Shown here one piece after another: positions 22,901 to 31,880 of a DNA stretch of 64,000 bases. Source of the DNA: Parelaphostrongylus tenuis (taxonomy: Eukaryota; Nematoda; Chromadorea; Rhabditida; Metastrongylidae); the NCBI GenBank assembly GCA_019055375.1, contig JAHQIW010004625.1, positions 62,001 through 126,000 on the forward strand. Direction: 5' to 3'. The notes under the pieces were generated by a model. The model worked only from the letters and a program-made list of their open reading frames with translations, did no database searches and was not told where the DNA came from. Each line of letters begins with the position of its first letter. The first letter of the stretch is position 1. The position numbers were made by a program, and so were the translations under genes.

Positions 22901-23373
22901 AACGCCACCTCAGCGGGATATCCAGCAGGTGGCGGTTCCGTTGTCACCACCTCCAACGATCGCCATGCCATTTGTCACGTCACCGTCACCTAGCGTGGAA
23001 AAAACTCACTTCGAGGTATGAGCTATGCGCATTCATTATTGTACATTTCTTATCGAAGGAAACAATAACAGCTATCGACTCTTTTGTAAGTTACCCTATG
23101 TCTTCATAGTTTACTATTGTTCTAATTTGACTTTAATTGACATCAAGCATTATGCTACTAGCATCTTATTTTCATTCAGTTCGTTTTCTCCTAACAACCA
23201 AAATAGATTTTGGTCTTCTTCCCTATTAATGTCGCTGTGTTCTGGTCAAACGGATTCTTCGTAGAACCTGGGATTCGTTACACAGTACTACTAGGTTTTT
23301 GCAGAAAATTGTCGGCAACCTCAGGATTGCGAAGAGCTTTCTCAAGATAATTTCGGCACCAACTTTGCGCTAA
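9672..23373 (+). CDS. Multi-exon gene for an unrecognised Ser/Thr/Pro-rich, possibly nuclear protein
   Basis: Five small exons read in one continuous phase: 9672-9780 (MTASTTEMAKYDSNKDDKVD..., phase 1 out), 11932-11995 (SSHAAHVTASQTPITQATAS, phase 2 out), 18234-18318 (TVQDVVSDSSPNPHSFNVRR..., phase 0), 20860-20940 (VIVPLYFKTLIAQ...TPPASPRQG, phase 0) and 22866-23015 (RNPKKRLRTSSTTPPQRD...SPSPSVEKTHFE, phase 0). A possible terminal exon at 23305-23373 reaches TAA. The protein would be about 186 residues. Its start is acidic/Lys-rich, the middle is low-complexity Ser/Thr/Ala/Pro, and PKKRLR looks like a monopartite nuclear localisation signal. An acceptor just upstream (tttatttag near 9643) could be a spliced-leader or 5' UTR splice site. 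There is no known domain. The introns (2.1, 6.2, 2.5, 1.9 kb) are full of transposons. Five successive in-phase junctions are unlikely by chance, but no homologue is recognised. Confidence 0.55.
11932..11995 (+). CDS. Exon 2 of the Ser/Pro-rich gene
   Basis: Acceptor tgtttctttag and donor gtgaga; 64 nt, phase 1 in, phase 2 out; low-complexity Ser/Thr/Ala/Gln. Confidence 0.55.
12240..12470. repeat. Dispersed repeat shared with 70-290
   Basis: The stretch with gaaagtttcttaacacccgctggaaatt resembles gaaaaagttcctcaacacctgtggaaaatt near 130-160, with gcagtaccgg-like neighbours. It is probably mariner-flanking or another decayed transposon sequence; identity not established. Confidence 0.35.
12580..12652 (-). 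repeat. tRNA-like foldback element, copy 1
   Basis: On minus, 73 nt start GCGTCAG and end CTGACGC (a perfect 7-bp acceptor-like stem). There is a D-arm-like stretch, a 5-bp anticodon-like stem CATTC/GAATG around a 7-nt loop CCGGAAA, and a T arm GCGGGTTCTAATCCCGC. Outside it lie inverted arms gagcaatgtgcaaaa and ttggcacatcgctc. The loop lacks the U33 of a true tRNA, there is no adjacent terminator, and the family is dispersed, so I call it a tRNA-derived repeat and not a functional tRNA gene. Confidence 0.75.
12869..12941 (+). repeat. tRNA-like foldback element, copy 2 (inverted relative to copy 1)
   Basis: 73 nt, GTGTCAG...CTGACGC, with anticodon-like stem CATTC and T arm GCAGGTTCTAGTCCTGC. 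It is flanked by agagcgatgtgcaaaa (12850-12865) and ttttgcacattgctct (12947-12962), which pair over 16 bp with one wobble. With copy 1 it forms a larger head-to-head inverted pair from about 12.51 to 12.98 kb. Confidence 0.78.
12985..13475 (-). mobile_element. mariner remnant (C-terminal end and terminal repeat region)
   Basis: Minus-strand reading near 13.0-13.15 kb matches the tail found at 0.7 and 41.9 kb (DNA for a RADLEPCRSLA-like stretch equivalent to [13 protein letters not shown]), but with stops and frameshifts. Near 13.46 kb gcttagaaactttattccctacctagtat resembles gttaaggaactttatattcaacctagtat near 42.27 kb, probably the terminal inverted repeat of one mariner subfamily. Confidence 0.55.
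13508..13800 (-). mobile_element. tRNA-derived SINE, family 2, copy 1
   Basis: On minus the element begins gagcgcatgtggcccagtgg then TTAGAGG (A-box-like) and carries ATGGTTCGATCTC (B-box-like) about 50 nt later. A non-tRNA body (gtcggtaaactggtaccaga...) follows and a 3' end reads ccctcagggattgatcagcg. A close full-length copy lies at 35.74-36.03 kb and a 3'-only piece at 49.56 kb. Confidence 0.7.
14178..14222. repeat. (TA)n microsatellite upstream of the RTE element
   Basis: An AT-dinucleotide run with single-base interruptions sits immediately 5' of the truncated RTE element. A matching run lies directly after the element at 16.91 kb. Confidence 0.85.
14237..16905 (+). mobile_element. RTE-clade non-LTR retrotransposon, 5'-truncated and inactivated
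   Basis: It encodes, in broken frames, the end of an APE-type endonuclease (FFKIIVGDFNAKIGPRR near 14.51-14.55 kb; LTDVAVVP near 14.75 kb), a linker, and a reverse transcriptase: GNYRPICLLSVVYKLFTRVI, EQAGFRKGFSAIDHI, motif A FIDLKREFDSV, motif B VRRGVQRGDTISPKLF, motif C LRFADEIVLI, then the RTE tail (RFKGRLLIRWSDFF, THWATLARDREKW). The frame changes several times (14272, 14865, 15278, 15357 and 16649 starts), with stops near 15230, 15543 and 16041. Motif C has Glu where the second catalytic Asp (FADD/YADD) is expected. The 5' part of the endonuclease is missing, as is usual for truncated LINEs. Hookworm dingo-type elements are RTE members, and this may be one. Confidence 0.85.
16908..16986. 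repeat. (TA)n tract at the 3' end of the RTE element
   Basis: The element's coding tail stops at tgatgcatgtg and runs directly into a TA tract, consistent with the short-repeat 3' ends of RTE elements. Confidence 0.85.
17280..18050 (-). mobile_element. Internally deleted mariner transposase remnant
   Basis: Minus-strand reading from about 17.84 to 17.63 kb gives DLERKPRSRRPKKLNKQDLF then AALED, the linker between the two helix-turn-helix parts of the mariner DNA-binding domain (compare FDLEDRPRSGRP). Reading on toward 17.30 kb gives KKCYFDQIRNLADR and KVIGNDG, the C-terminal tail. The catalytic middle is gone. Confidence 0.6.
18234..18318 (+). CDS. Exon 3 of the Ser/Pro-rich gene
   Basis: Strong acceptor tatttttccag and donor gtgaga; 85 nt, phase 2 in, phase 0 out; contains NVRRVRKFN, a basic patch. 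Confidence 0.55.
19141..19335 (-). pseudogene. Decayed Penelope-like GIY-YIG endonuclease fragment
   Basis: One minus frame reads LRRKNHIGKTGRRVCVCIED then CLNGKHKVRPSTPLSCH, aligning with the motif order of the 5.8-6.0 kb copy (CIGKMGRSLRFRIE, HGKRR, IPLG). Stops appear in the other frames and no reverse transcriptase is nearby. Downstream, 19.74-19.80 kb holds a very decayed hammerhead-like stretch ending ccaccgaaacattagc. Confidence 0.5.
20050..20145 (+). repeat. Possible SINE-like stretch
   Basis: gccggaccgagtggttgtga resembles a tRNA A-box region but no clear B box follows. Low support. Confidence 0.2.
20860..20940 (+). CDS. Exon 4 of the Ser/Pro-rich gene
   Basis: Acceptor ccattttcag and donor gtaagt; 27 codons, phase 0 at both ends; starts hydrophobic and ends TPPASPRQG. 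Confidence 0.55.
21301..21350 (-). ncRNA. Hammerhead-like motif of a PLE-type repeat (minus strand)
   Basis: On minus: GTGTGGCT, CTGATGA, then gacgggcgagacgcc, then GAAACGTGC. Core CTGATGA and GAAA are intact. Stem II has one mismatch (GACG with CGCC). Stem I would pair GTGG with CCAC only across unpaired bases. Partner of the plus-strand motif at 21.52 kb. Confidence 0.4.
21521..21566 (+). ncRNA. Hammerhead-like motif of a PLE-type repeat (plus strand)
   Basis: TGGCT (21522-21526) and AGCCA (21562-21566) form a perfect 5-bp stem I. CTGATGA is at 21527-21533, GAAA at 21550-21553 and a GTC cleavage triplet ends at 21561. Stem II pairs only 3 of 5 positions, and stem III is weak. About 170 bp separates it from the oppositely oriented motif at 21.30 kb. 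Confidence 0.42.
22866..23015 (+). CDS. Exon 5 of the Ser/Pro-rich gene, with NLS-like PKKRLR
   Basis: Acceptor tcaatatttctag and donor gtatga; 50 codons, phase 0 at both ends. It begins RNPKKRLRTSSTTPP and continues Pro/Ser-rich, with several SP/TP sites that could be proline-directed phosphorylation sites. Confidence 0.58.
23305..23373 (+). CDS. Possible terminal exon of the Ser/Pro-rich gene
   Basis: Acceptor ggtttttgcag, then an in-phase frame of 22 codons ending TAA (KIVGNLRIAKSFLKIISAPT...). A second frame of the same exon (ENCRQPQDCEELSQDNFG...) is also open and looks more protein-like, so the choice of frame, and whether this exon belongs to the gene, is uncertain. Confidence 0.25.
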   Translation, partial: KIVGNLRIAKSFLKIISAPTLR

Positions 23374-25310
23374 TGGTGTAATGAGCAACTCAAGCGTAGT
23401 CATATAAGAAACTTAGGCGCATTTAATGAGACCTACTCCATCGTGGTATCTTAGCCCCCTCGTAATTACGAATGCAAGTTATGAATGGCGTAGGGGTTGT
23501 AGGTTCAACCACATGTCGAGTACTTAGGTAGTTTGTCGGTGGGTGACTGTCCTGAAAATGAAAGGCAGCATGCCTTTCAGTATGGGCAACATCTTTCTTT
23601 TTTCCAGCGTCAAAGATAGGAGGACGCAAGTGGTAGCCTCTGCAGCCCATACCAGTATTGCTGCTGCTCTTTCCTGGACATTTTATCTTAGCGTTATTCT
23701 GGAAAATTTTGTCATCTTTAATCAAAGTTACACATCTCTGATTGTCTCATGAATTCACGCAAATGATCGGATTCTGAGACTCCACAAGCAGACATAACTT
23801 TTAAATATTTGCAGCATAGCGTTATACGAATCTATTTTATTCCATATTGCAATGATATTGTAACAGTATATTTGAAAAGTGGTCAGAAAGGTGAAGGTTC
23901 CGTCAATCTTAATTTCTCACCCTTCTAATACTGCTGCGCACTCAGCAGGATTTTTTTGAGAGGACTTTTCAAGAAACGACTTGAGCCAAAGTAGCAATAC
24001 TAAATAATGTCGTTTGAACCCTGAAAAAACTGCGCCAAAGAGCTTGCCTAATCATATACATGGATGAGGAGTTGGAACTCTAGAAATTTTATGGCGGAAC
24101 TCTCAGTAATTTCTCATTTTTTAAAATTCAAAGTGGCTTCGTTTCTTGCATCACATTTGTGGCGATCAATGTAGTTCGCCTTTTCACTTGCCGGGAGAGT
24201 TTTATTTAACCATCTATTTCTATAATTAAGAAAGTGTGTAGTGCAACAGTAGTGGTTTCATTCACTACGCGAGTGGCCCAAGCTACTTGGGGGCTCTACT
24301 TGGGCGCTCTTCCGACCCCTCTGCCAGCCCCTAACCAAGCCTCTTATTGATTCTGGATAAGAAGATCGGTCCCAGACTTGTCTAAGACAAACTCTCTCAT
24401 CCTACTCAAAATGGGAGAGCCCTAGATTTGCTGCTCAGTAAAATTAACTTGACCATCATTCAACGACAATAACATCGAAGGAGCAAATCCTCATGGAAAA
24501 AGCGAAGCCAAATGTAAAAAGAAATTCCGAAGATCCTCATGGATGATGAATAACAAGAGAAATCGACTGCACGGAGTGTTGGAATCCGTACAGTGTGCAA
24601 TAAATACAATAGCAGGTTATAATAATGAAATTGCAATTAATATTCAAAGAAATCTTTACTCCATTTAATTCTATTGCTCAAGGTTAATAGTTTTCCAGAA
24701 ATCTTCACTCACATATTCTGGAACTTGTTATTGTTTAGCTACTTACTTATCACTTATGGAGAAACCTCAATTTGTAGACACAAATTGATTTCAACATCAC
24801 TGAAAAGCTGATTTACCCATTCCGCTTACGCACTGTTGCCAACTGAGATCCTAAAGAACTGTTTTACAATACATATTACTTTAATTATTCGCAAACTTTA
24901 TAGTTCTGGATTCTTTCTGAAGCAGCGCTGTCATCAGTTTTTGTGAGTGGGGAGTTTGGAAATGTTTCTGAGTAGTCAATTATGTAGGAAGTCATCATAG
25001 ATATGTATGTGGACAAATGCGTAGGAGTCTGTGCATGAGTGTGTGGGTTGGAAAACTGTGAGCATTACTTATTTCAACGAATGATTTTTTTGACTGTTTG
25101 TTCCGCCGTCCAGAGTTTGTTTACTACACTTCCTGCATTCGATCGATAACTTGTCCAGCACACATGTTGTGCTAGATGTACCAGGGACGATGAGAATGTG
25201 ATCACACATCTTAAGCCTTTCATGAGGTCTGTTATGACACTTATGGACAGCTAGACATATTCTTTGGTATAGGAGACTGAGCGCCTCTGGAGGATTGGCT
25301 AAAGACGAAC
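23374..25310. other. Non-coding stretch with repeat debris
   Basis: At about 24.26-24.43 kb a GC-richer segment (gagtggcccaagctacttggggg) looks like a decayed dispersed repeat. No exon with matching splice signals was found. The antisense frame at 23.42-23.73 kb has no domain. Confidence 0.35.
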
Positions 25311-25317
25311 GGTACCC

Positions 25318-25359
25318 CCCGACTGATGAGACCGTCAAGGTCGAAATACGTGTATCGGG
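25318..25359 (+). ncRNA. Complete hammerhead ribozyme (type I, PLE-like minimal stem III)
   Basis: Stem I CCCGA (25318-25322) pairs perfectly with TCGGG (25355-25359). CTGATGA is at 25323-25329. Stem II GACC (25330-25333) pairs perfectly with GGTC (25339-25342) around a GTCAA loop. GAA is at 25343-25345. Stem III is ATA (25346-25348) with TGT (25351-25353), one wobble. The cleavage site follows A25354 in a GTA triplet. Every invariant core position is present. The flanks (ggattggctaaagacgaacgg, and gctctataagtc with cagaccacatacatg) match the PLE foldback repeats at 6.2 and 55.0 kb, so this is the best-preserved member of that family here. Hammerheads are an established feature of Penelope-like elements. 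The very short stem III suggests it acts best as a dimer or in tandem. Confidence 0.82.
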
Positions 25360-25619
25360 CTCTATAAGTCAGCCTATTTAACAGACCACATACATGTTGG
25401 CTCAACTAATAATTACGAGATATGTTCTTTGGCATTACAGCCTGTCTAGCACTGTATGACTGCCATAACAGACATCATGAAAGGATCAAGATATGTTGTT
25501 AGATTATATATTTTTTGAGCGATGTCTATAAAAGGAGTCGATTGCAATGTGATGAGGCAATAACCTTAAAAAAATGCGGAAGAATATTTTTCAATGCATA
25601 TCGCGCTTTGGAAAATAAC

Positions 25620-26370
25620 GGATTATCCTGTAATTTCTTTTGCATGAGGGCACTCTGGTTGATTGGATTGCTAATAGTTCAAAGAAGTAAATTAATCAAC
25701 AATATAATCGCCATTGTGATCAATGATATCCAACCATTTGCTGGGCAAAGATTAAATGCCTTCCTTCTGAAAAATGATGCTGGCAGTTGAAGTAGTAGAC
25801 ATGGTCACTTTGAGCTTGTAGTAGTCTTTGAATTTCTCACCCTCAGATGCTGCTTTAGAGCGCGGAAAATATGATTACCTAACGGACCAATAACAGGGTT
25901 ATACGGTGAACATGGTACCGTGACACAGCCTAATTGGAGAGTGTGGCTGGTCGACTATGCAATGTGCGGGGTCGACAGTTATCTTAGAGAATGACTACAC
26001 TGATTGATTTCCAACGCTTCTCTCACACTACTGCGGCCAACTTCCGGAGCTGTTCCTCTAGATGTCGGATTGACTGTTTGCTCGCTGTTGGGGTTGAGAC
26101 AGCATGCCCTGGCTAATCTTTAAAAAACTGGAAGCAAAATCTTCCGAGAATAAAACGTGGCTTTAGTTAAGTGGCGAGTCTACTTGCTAGTATCCCGGCC
26201 TAGTATCCAGTGTCTTTCTAGCGTCTTATTTTCCTGATTATTAGCTAAGGTTACTAGAACACTTCTAACATCCACAGCATTTTGGCAATAACTCGATTTG
26301 AAATAGAAAAAACTGATCAAAACAATGGTGGAAAAGAAGTTATGGGACAATCCATTACAAACACCGTCTC
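25620..26370 (-). mobile_element. mariner/Tc1-type remnant, second subfamily, copy 1
   Basis: The minus strand near 25.69-25.77 kb reads FNLCPAKWLDIIDHNGDYIV, a transposase C-terminus of the RWxxxIDxxGxY type. Similar DNA (catgatcaatgatatgcaatcatttgttgctcaaag) recurs at 29.18 kb and near 44.80 kb. The shared 5' end with 44.77-45.24 kb includes cttttggcaataa-cgtttgaaa. All copies are riddled with stops. Confidence 0.55.
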
Positions 26371-27109
26371 AAGCTGCCACTACTGAAAACTAAGCATAGT
26401 TGCGTATTTGTTAAATTATGTAAAGTAAAGAAACTTAAATCTTGCACCTAATCACTTTTTTCTCCTTTCTCTTCAAAGAAAGAGTGATTTGAATCAGTGT
26501 GATTTAGGAATCTTCAACGGAAACTTGCGCTGGTATTCATCGCATAGCTTCAACGTTCGGCATCAGTGATGTGTCAAACTATGCACGTAAAAACTGCAAG
26601 ACTGTGCAATTGTTTGCTACAGGATTTACTTGTGAACAAATTTTATACTTTATTGATTCATGTTACAAAAAGAACGTAATGGCGCCAGAGAAAGTAAGAT
26701 AGACGATTAGTCGCCATCAATAAAATACTTCTCAGAAACGTACAAAGGAGATAGATATTGTGCAGCTTTGAATATTCACATTTTCACAGCAGCCACACTA
26801 TTTCGCAATGTTGGTTAGGAGGGAAAAAATCGCGTATTCTCAACAAGGAAATCATACAGTTAAGCGACTCTCTACATTAAACACTACAATAATTCGCTTA
26901 TAGATCTTCTTAAACTTTGATCAAAGGCCCGAATATGCTCTGATAGTTTTATTCTTTTTTTTTTAAAGAACAGTGATCGTTCTTTCAAAGTTAGTGAGCA
27001 AATCGTGATTATCTTCATGATAAGAGTGACATTTTTACGACTCCTTTACATATAGTCATATATTTCTGTGGCATAGTCCAAATGATACTATATACGCCAT
27101 TATTGAACT

Positions 27110-27260
27110 ACCCATACTTCTAAATTTTTGTGATGTAGTGAATGCCGATGCAGTGCGATACGCATAGCGTCTGCGATTCAATCCTGCGCTGAGGACAAGC
27201 CAAGCTTTTCGTTTTCACAATGTAGGAAAATTCAGACGGAACTTATCTGAGAGGATAGAG
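27110..27260 (+). repeat. Possible decayed tRNA-derived SINE
   Basis: gatgcagtgcgatacgcata and, 25 bases on, gcgattcaatcctgcgc have A-box/B-box spacing. The downstream body (gaggatagagacactgactt) is not seen elsewhere in the window. Confidence 0.25.
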
Positions 27261-27499
27261 ACACTGACTTCAATTATCTGCGGGCTGATACATATTATGC
27301 ATTCAAAAATCCCTCAAAGAAGTATTCCAATGAAAGGAAAAATGTGCAAGTGTATTCAGAATATAATTTCATAATATTCTAATTTACTTATTATACCTTA
27401 GCTTCGAGTGCTTTATCAAGACCACTCTCAAATCTCAATATATCTTCTCATTATTATTTGAGCCAACTTCTCACGTGGTCTGGTAAGGGCTCTTGTTCA

Positions 27500-27571
27500 G
27501 CCCGATCCTCTCTCTCTCTCTCTCTGCACGTGTTTCGTCCTTTCAGACTCGTCATTCGGGCAGAACCCGTC
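27500..27571 (-). ncRNA. Hammerhead motif disrupted by a (CT)n expansion
   Basis: On minus: stem I GCCCGA, ATGACGA (C3 changed to A), stem II GTCT/GGAC with a GAAA loop, GAAA, ACACGTGC, then a GA dinucleotide run of about 18 bases, and only then the stem I partner TCGGGC. The microsatellite has grown between the cleavage site and stem I. The core changes (A for C3, GTGC for GTGT) predict no activity. Confidence 0.55.
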
Positions 27572-28789
27572 GTCTTTCGATACTTTTATAGTCAGTTCTC
27601 TCGGGAGCTCTGCTCCCTTACAAAGAGTTATCAAAGACGAGCGTTTTACACTCTATGTCAAGCGAAATTTTCACCTAACACAGAGCGTTTGCGCACTCGA
27701 TTGCTCTTTGGCCGGTATTTTTATCATATTATACCTTTATTTCGAGTGCTTATTAAGACCAAGCTCAAATTTCAATAGATCCTTTCATTATTATTTGATG
27801 CAGCCAATATATTTTCATAAGAGGTCTGACAAGGCGTGTGTGTTGGACTGCTTATGAAATAGTGCAAAAGACGCAGTGAAAAGCTTTGTGAAACAAAAAA
27901 AAGTTCAAGCGTGCATGAAATTTGATCCATGTGGCCGCTTATGTGTTGAGCACAATCACACATCCAAATCTAAGCTAGAGATTAAACTCATTTGATTGAA
28001 AATCAGTTGAAAATCAGGGCCAGTACCTGTCACATTCATGACAAGTTGGCTCAAATAATAATGAAAGGATACTCTAATTTCTGCCTGGGTTTCTTGCTTC
28101 ACTCTGGTAAAATTTTCAAAACATACTAATAAAAATACTGTGTACATCGTTTTGCAGTGAACTTTTTTCACTGGAGAGCAAAATCATTGCACGGTTTGAA
28201 TGGCAACATTTAGTTGGGGGAGATAATCACTGAGGTCACTACGGCATACACCAATAATCATTCAGTTCATTTAGAGCCTAAAAATGTCGTTGTCACTACA
28301 TCATTGCTCGGCTATAGCTTCCACTTAGTTACAGAACGTGGCATGCGTCTAAGATATCCAGAATTCTACAGCCATTCAAAAAGCTTAGCGAAAATTACAT
28401 TCAGCAATCAACAAAAAGGAGTCAGAATCAATCAATAAGAAGCTATGATTTGTCGTGCAAATGTTTAAGAAAAAAACCAAAAACATCTCTCATGTTTCGC
28501 ATCACAGCCTATTCTATGTAGGGAAAAAGAAAAGTCTATGAAATAGTCAATGCCTGAAATTAAGAAGAAATCAATTTAAGGATAGCCTGATCGACATACT
28601 TTTCCTACCACTGCATAACTCAGTGTTTTGACACAACCAGTCTTCATAGTTACTGTACGGATCCCACGGCCTGCAAGTGACTCATTATCCGCGAATATCT
28701 TCAAACTTTCAGAGTAGGGGTTTGGCTACTGCTTAAGGACTCTTTTCGTCATGGTTGTCTTCGAAGCCTGGAGAGTCGATTTGTCCTGT

Positions 28790-28985
28790 AGTTCTGATAT
28801 GGACGGTCTAGACTATTCTCACCCAACTTGCAGAAGAGCATTTCTTCAAGACAAGTCGTGTCGATTTTCCATCCGCCTGAAAGACTTTTTGAGTCTAGGG
28901 TGACATCGAACAGACAACCTGCTCTCTGTGATAAACATCACTACCACTGCACCACACGCCATCTCAAAAAAATCCAAACATTCTT
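28790..28985 (-). repeat. Possible tRNA-derived SINE
   Basis: On minus, gatggcgtgtggtgcagtgg then TAGTGATG (A-box-like) is followed by ttgtctgttcgatgtcacc (B-box-like), a tRNA-like spacing. Only one copy was seen here. Confidence 0.35.
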
Positions 28986-29099
28986 TTGGGTGAAAACAAC
29001 ACTTTTGCTTGACGTGTGAAAGCGTTAGAACGCTAAACTAATAAAATCGTCGTATTTCCATACCGCACAACAAGTTCACGTCTCGCAGCTTCTTCGGTA

Positions 29100-29560
29100 T
29101 TTGGCTTGTCCCATAATTTCCTCCACGACAATTTTCAAATTCCGTTGCTATTTTTTGAAGAAATCATAATTAGTAATATAGTTACCATCATGATCAATGA
29201 TATGCAATCATTTGTTGCTCAAAGACTGAATGACTTCCTCACAGAAAGAATGAGGCCAGCGAACAAAGAAGGCAATGCTGTAACTTTGAGTTGGCTGTGG
29301 TCTTTCAATTTTTCTCTCTTGGTCGCTGTTTCAGAGCCCAGAAGAGATGGTAATACGATGGAGCCTAATCAGGGCTTACGATGAATGTGGTCATGATTTA
29401 GTTCAGTTTTCCCAGATTATGGCTAATTGATATTGTGAATGTGCGGGGCCCAGCATTATCTCAGAGAGGGGCGACAGCAAGTCGTCTCGGACTCTTCTCT
29501 CATATCGCTGAGGCCATCTTTCCGAGTTGGTCCCCGTATACGATGGTCATTGAATGTCTG
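29100..29560 (-). mobile_element. mariner/Tc1-type remnant, second subfamily, copy 2
   Basis: It matches the 25.62 kb copy (minus-strand ...KWLHIIDHDGNYI-like end at 29.18-29.22 kb; shared gtgcgggg-c...agcattatctcagaga near 29.44 kb). It has no open frame. Confidence 0.5.
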
Positions 29561-30446
29561 TTTGTTGTCGAATAACGTCCATAATAATACCCAAATACTT
29601 AGAGCATAGATTTATGAGCATTCAACTTGGCTTGTTGAAGAGCTGCAGCACAACGTTTCCTTTTTTGAAGATACCCCTTTACAACGCTATATCATCCAGA
29701 ATAGAATCGTGTTCCATAAACCCCACGTGTTTTTTTCTTATCTCATTTATATTTCGCTGGATAAACCTCCTTATTCAAAGTTCTAGCGCTCAAACTACAG
29801 CACAAGCTTCAAAAAACCTAAAAATGTGCTTGCTTTTCAAGAAGCTTTTTGATCTTTTGATCTCCTCTGTCCTTTGATTTGTGCTTTGCACCTCGCCAGA
29901 AAGGGCCTTTTTTTAGACCGTTAGTAGTCATCTAATAGCATAATGTTCTCTAATTGTGGTGATGTGCTTATTTTCTGGAAATATGGTTTAGCAGGAAAAA
30001 TACGATTGCGTTTTACATTTTTGGCGACTTTGTTTACCGTCTATTCGACAAGGTGAAGGCCGTAGTAAGGGGCATGGTAGGGCGGGGTGCGGGGAAGGGC
30101 GCGAGGCGAGACTATCGATATTTTGCTATATAATTGGGCAATTTTCGCTCCGCTTTAGGAGAAACTTCAGACAAAAACGATTGACCAAGATACTAGGAAA
30201 ATTCTTCTCCACTTTGATATGCTTCTCGCCTTCCAGCGAATTATATGCGTGATGAAAATGAAAGCGAAAGGCGAGTGTGGAGCATAATTTTTGATCTCAA
30301 TGCTACGACTCTAAGAAGGGGTGTTTTGCAAAACCGGTAACGTGGGGGGGGGGGGGAGAGGGCTGTGGCCTCAAGTTCCAGATTTCGAAAGGTTACTAAC
30401 ATCCCATGAAAAGTTTTTCCGCTCCTAATCAGTAAGAGCCCGAAAA

Positions 30447-31229
30447 ATGTACACTGTAGCATCTCTGCTTGCATGCTTCATATCGCATGTTCTAATATCG
30501 TGTGATCCTGAAACTGTTCTTTACCGGTGTTATCGACGGTGGAGACGCATGGCGTCATCTCACCTTAACCACTCTAATGGTGCTATGACTTGTTCATCTT
30601 TCACTATTATCAGGTCATCTACGAATTACTCGCATGCTAAGTCCGGATTGTCATTAGACCTTGAGATTTTGGCAGCTTATCGCTCTGAGATGAGCACCTT
30701 CTTCGTAGTCAACGTACTCAGCGTTTCCGCATTTCAGGCCTTTCGAGGTCAAGAATGAAGCGTAATAAATTTATGGTGTATAACTTTCTCGATACACCTT
30801 TTGACCAGCTAAGCTTTGAACGTGTGGTCGAGTGGTCAATCATGAACTTACCAGCTCCACTGTGCGGATCCCATTATTTACCATTAGTTCATTATTTTTC
30901 GTCCATCAATAAAAAAAGTCTATAATTTTTTAGCGTGGGTTCAGCTGCAGCTCGAAGATTTTGCTATTGTCAGCAGTGTCTGTGAATATTCTGAGTCGAT
31001 TCTACTTTCTTTCGTGAGATGCTATACCAGAATGCTCCTGCTTCGGATTGCAACAAACGAGCTTTTCACAAGGAATTTCAGTGCCAATTCAGAGGATTCT
31101 TTTAATTTTATTCGGGTAGAAAACTGTGTCCAGCTGAAAATCCCAGGACGTACGTGTGCATTCCAGGGAATATATGCCGCCTCCAACAGGCTAAAAAGAG
31201 TGAAGAACATTACAGATTCAAAACACTGA
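30447..31229 (+). CDS. Possible two-exon secreted-protein gene
   Basis: An ATG at 30447 opens MYTVASLLACFISHVLISCD, a convincing signal peptide, followed by PETVLYRCYRRWRRMASS and a Cys-containing stretch up to a possible donor ATCAG/gtcatc near 30613 (phase 2). A phase-matching frame begins at an acceptor taccag (30 bp after 31000) and ends TGA at 31229 (LKIPGRTCAFQGIYAASNRL...). A different frame of the second segment (DCNKRAFHKEFQCQFRGFF, then KLCPAENPRTYVCIPGNIC) is Cys-rich and looks more protein-like but has one TAA. This could mean a base error or a pseudogene. I do not recognise the family. Confidence 0.28.
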
Positions 31230-31745
31230 ATCATTTCTTGTCTTGAGATCGACTTCCAATTACAGGAAAACGGTTTTCACCGCGCATTCCTTCACATACT
31301 CTAGTGTTTGACTTGTTGTCAGCTTGATTTTCAGTATATATCATGTGCTCACAAATATATTCAAACAACCTATTCACACGCGCCGTTTAAACTTATACAA
31401 AGAAAATCGGATGCAAATTATGCGCTCGCTTTAACAATGCGATCTTGAGAAGTATCTGGGAAGGATTTCAACTAGTTTCAATGCCTGAGAAAAGTGGATG
31501 GTTTTATATACGAGGTTATGAGGAAGTTCTTCCAAAATGAAATACACACATCAAATTATTGTGCAACGATGTCACATATATAACTAGAGTCTGAGCATCA
31601 TATTAGTTCAAGACGAAGACAACGGGCAGATACGAATTTTTCGAGTATTAATGATTTATACTGCGAAAACACACTATAAAACTACAGATTCATTGATTTT
31701 TGAGCTAATTTTATAATAAAACTTCTATTCCACGTCGCTCATAAA

Positions 31746-31880
31746 TCACGGAATCGTAGAGTTTTGTGGATGTGCCCAGGCGGGAAATTCCGATAGTGAG
31801 AATAAAGCACTGGCAAAAGTTTTCATATACACCAATGTTATGAGCATGCACACCACTGAGCTGACTACACCGGCTTTTGC
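31746..31880 (-). CDS. SLC13 gene A last exon
   Basis: Acceptor tcttttcag, 44 codons and [23 protein letters not shown], then [18 protein letters not shown]. The frame is intact and in phase 0, unlike exons 11-13. It lies 4.8 kb from exon 13 because the second RTE element occupies the intron. Confidence 0.82.
   Translation of the reverse strand, partial: AKAGVVSSVVCMLITLVYMKTFASALFSLSEFPAWAHPQNSTIP

Noticed and set aside
24260..24430. CRISPR-like or satellite array
   Set aside because: No regular repeat-spacer pattern is present here or elsewhere in the window.
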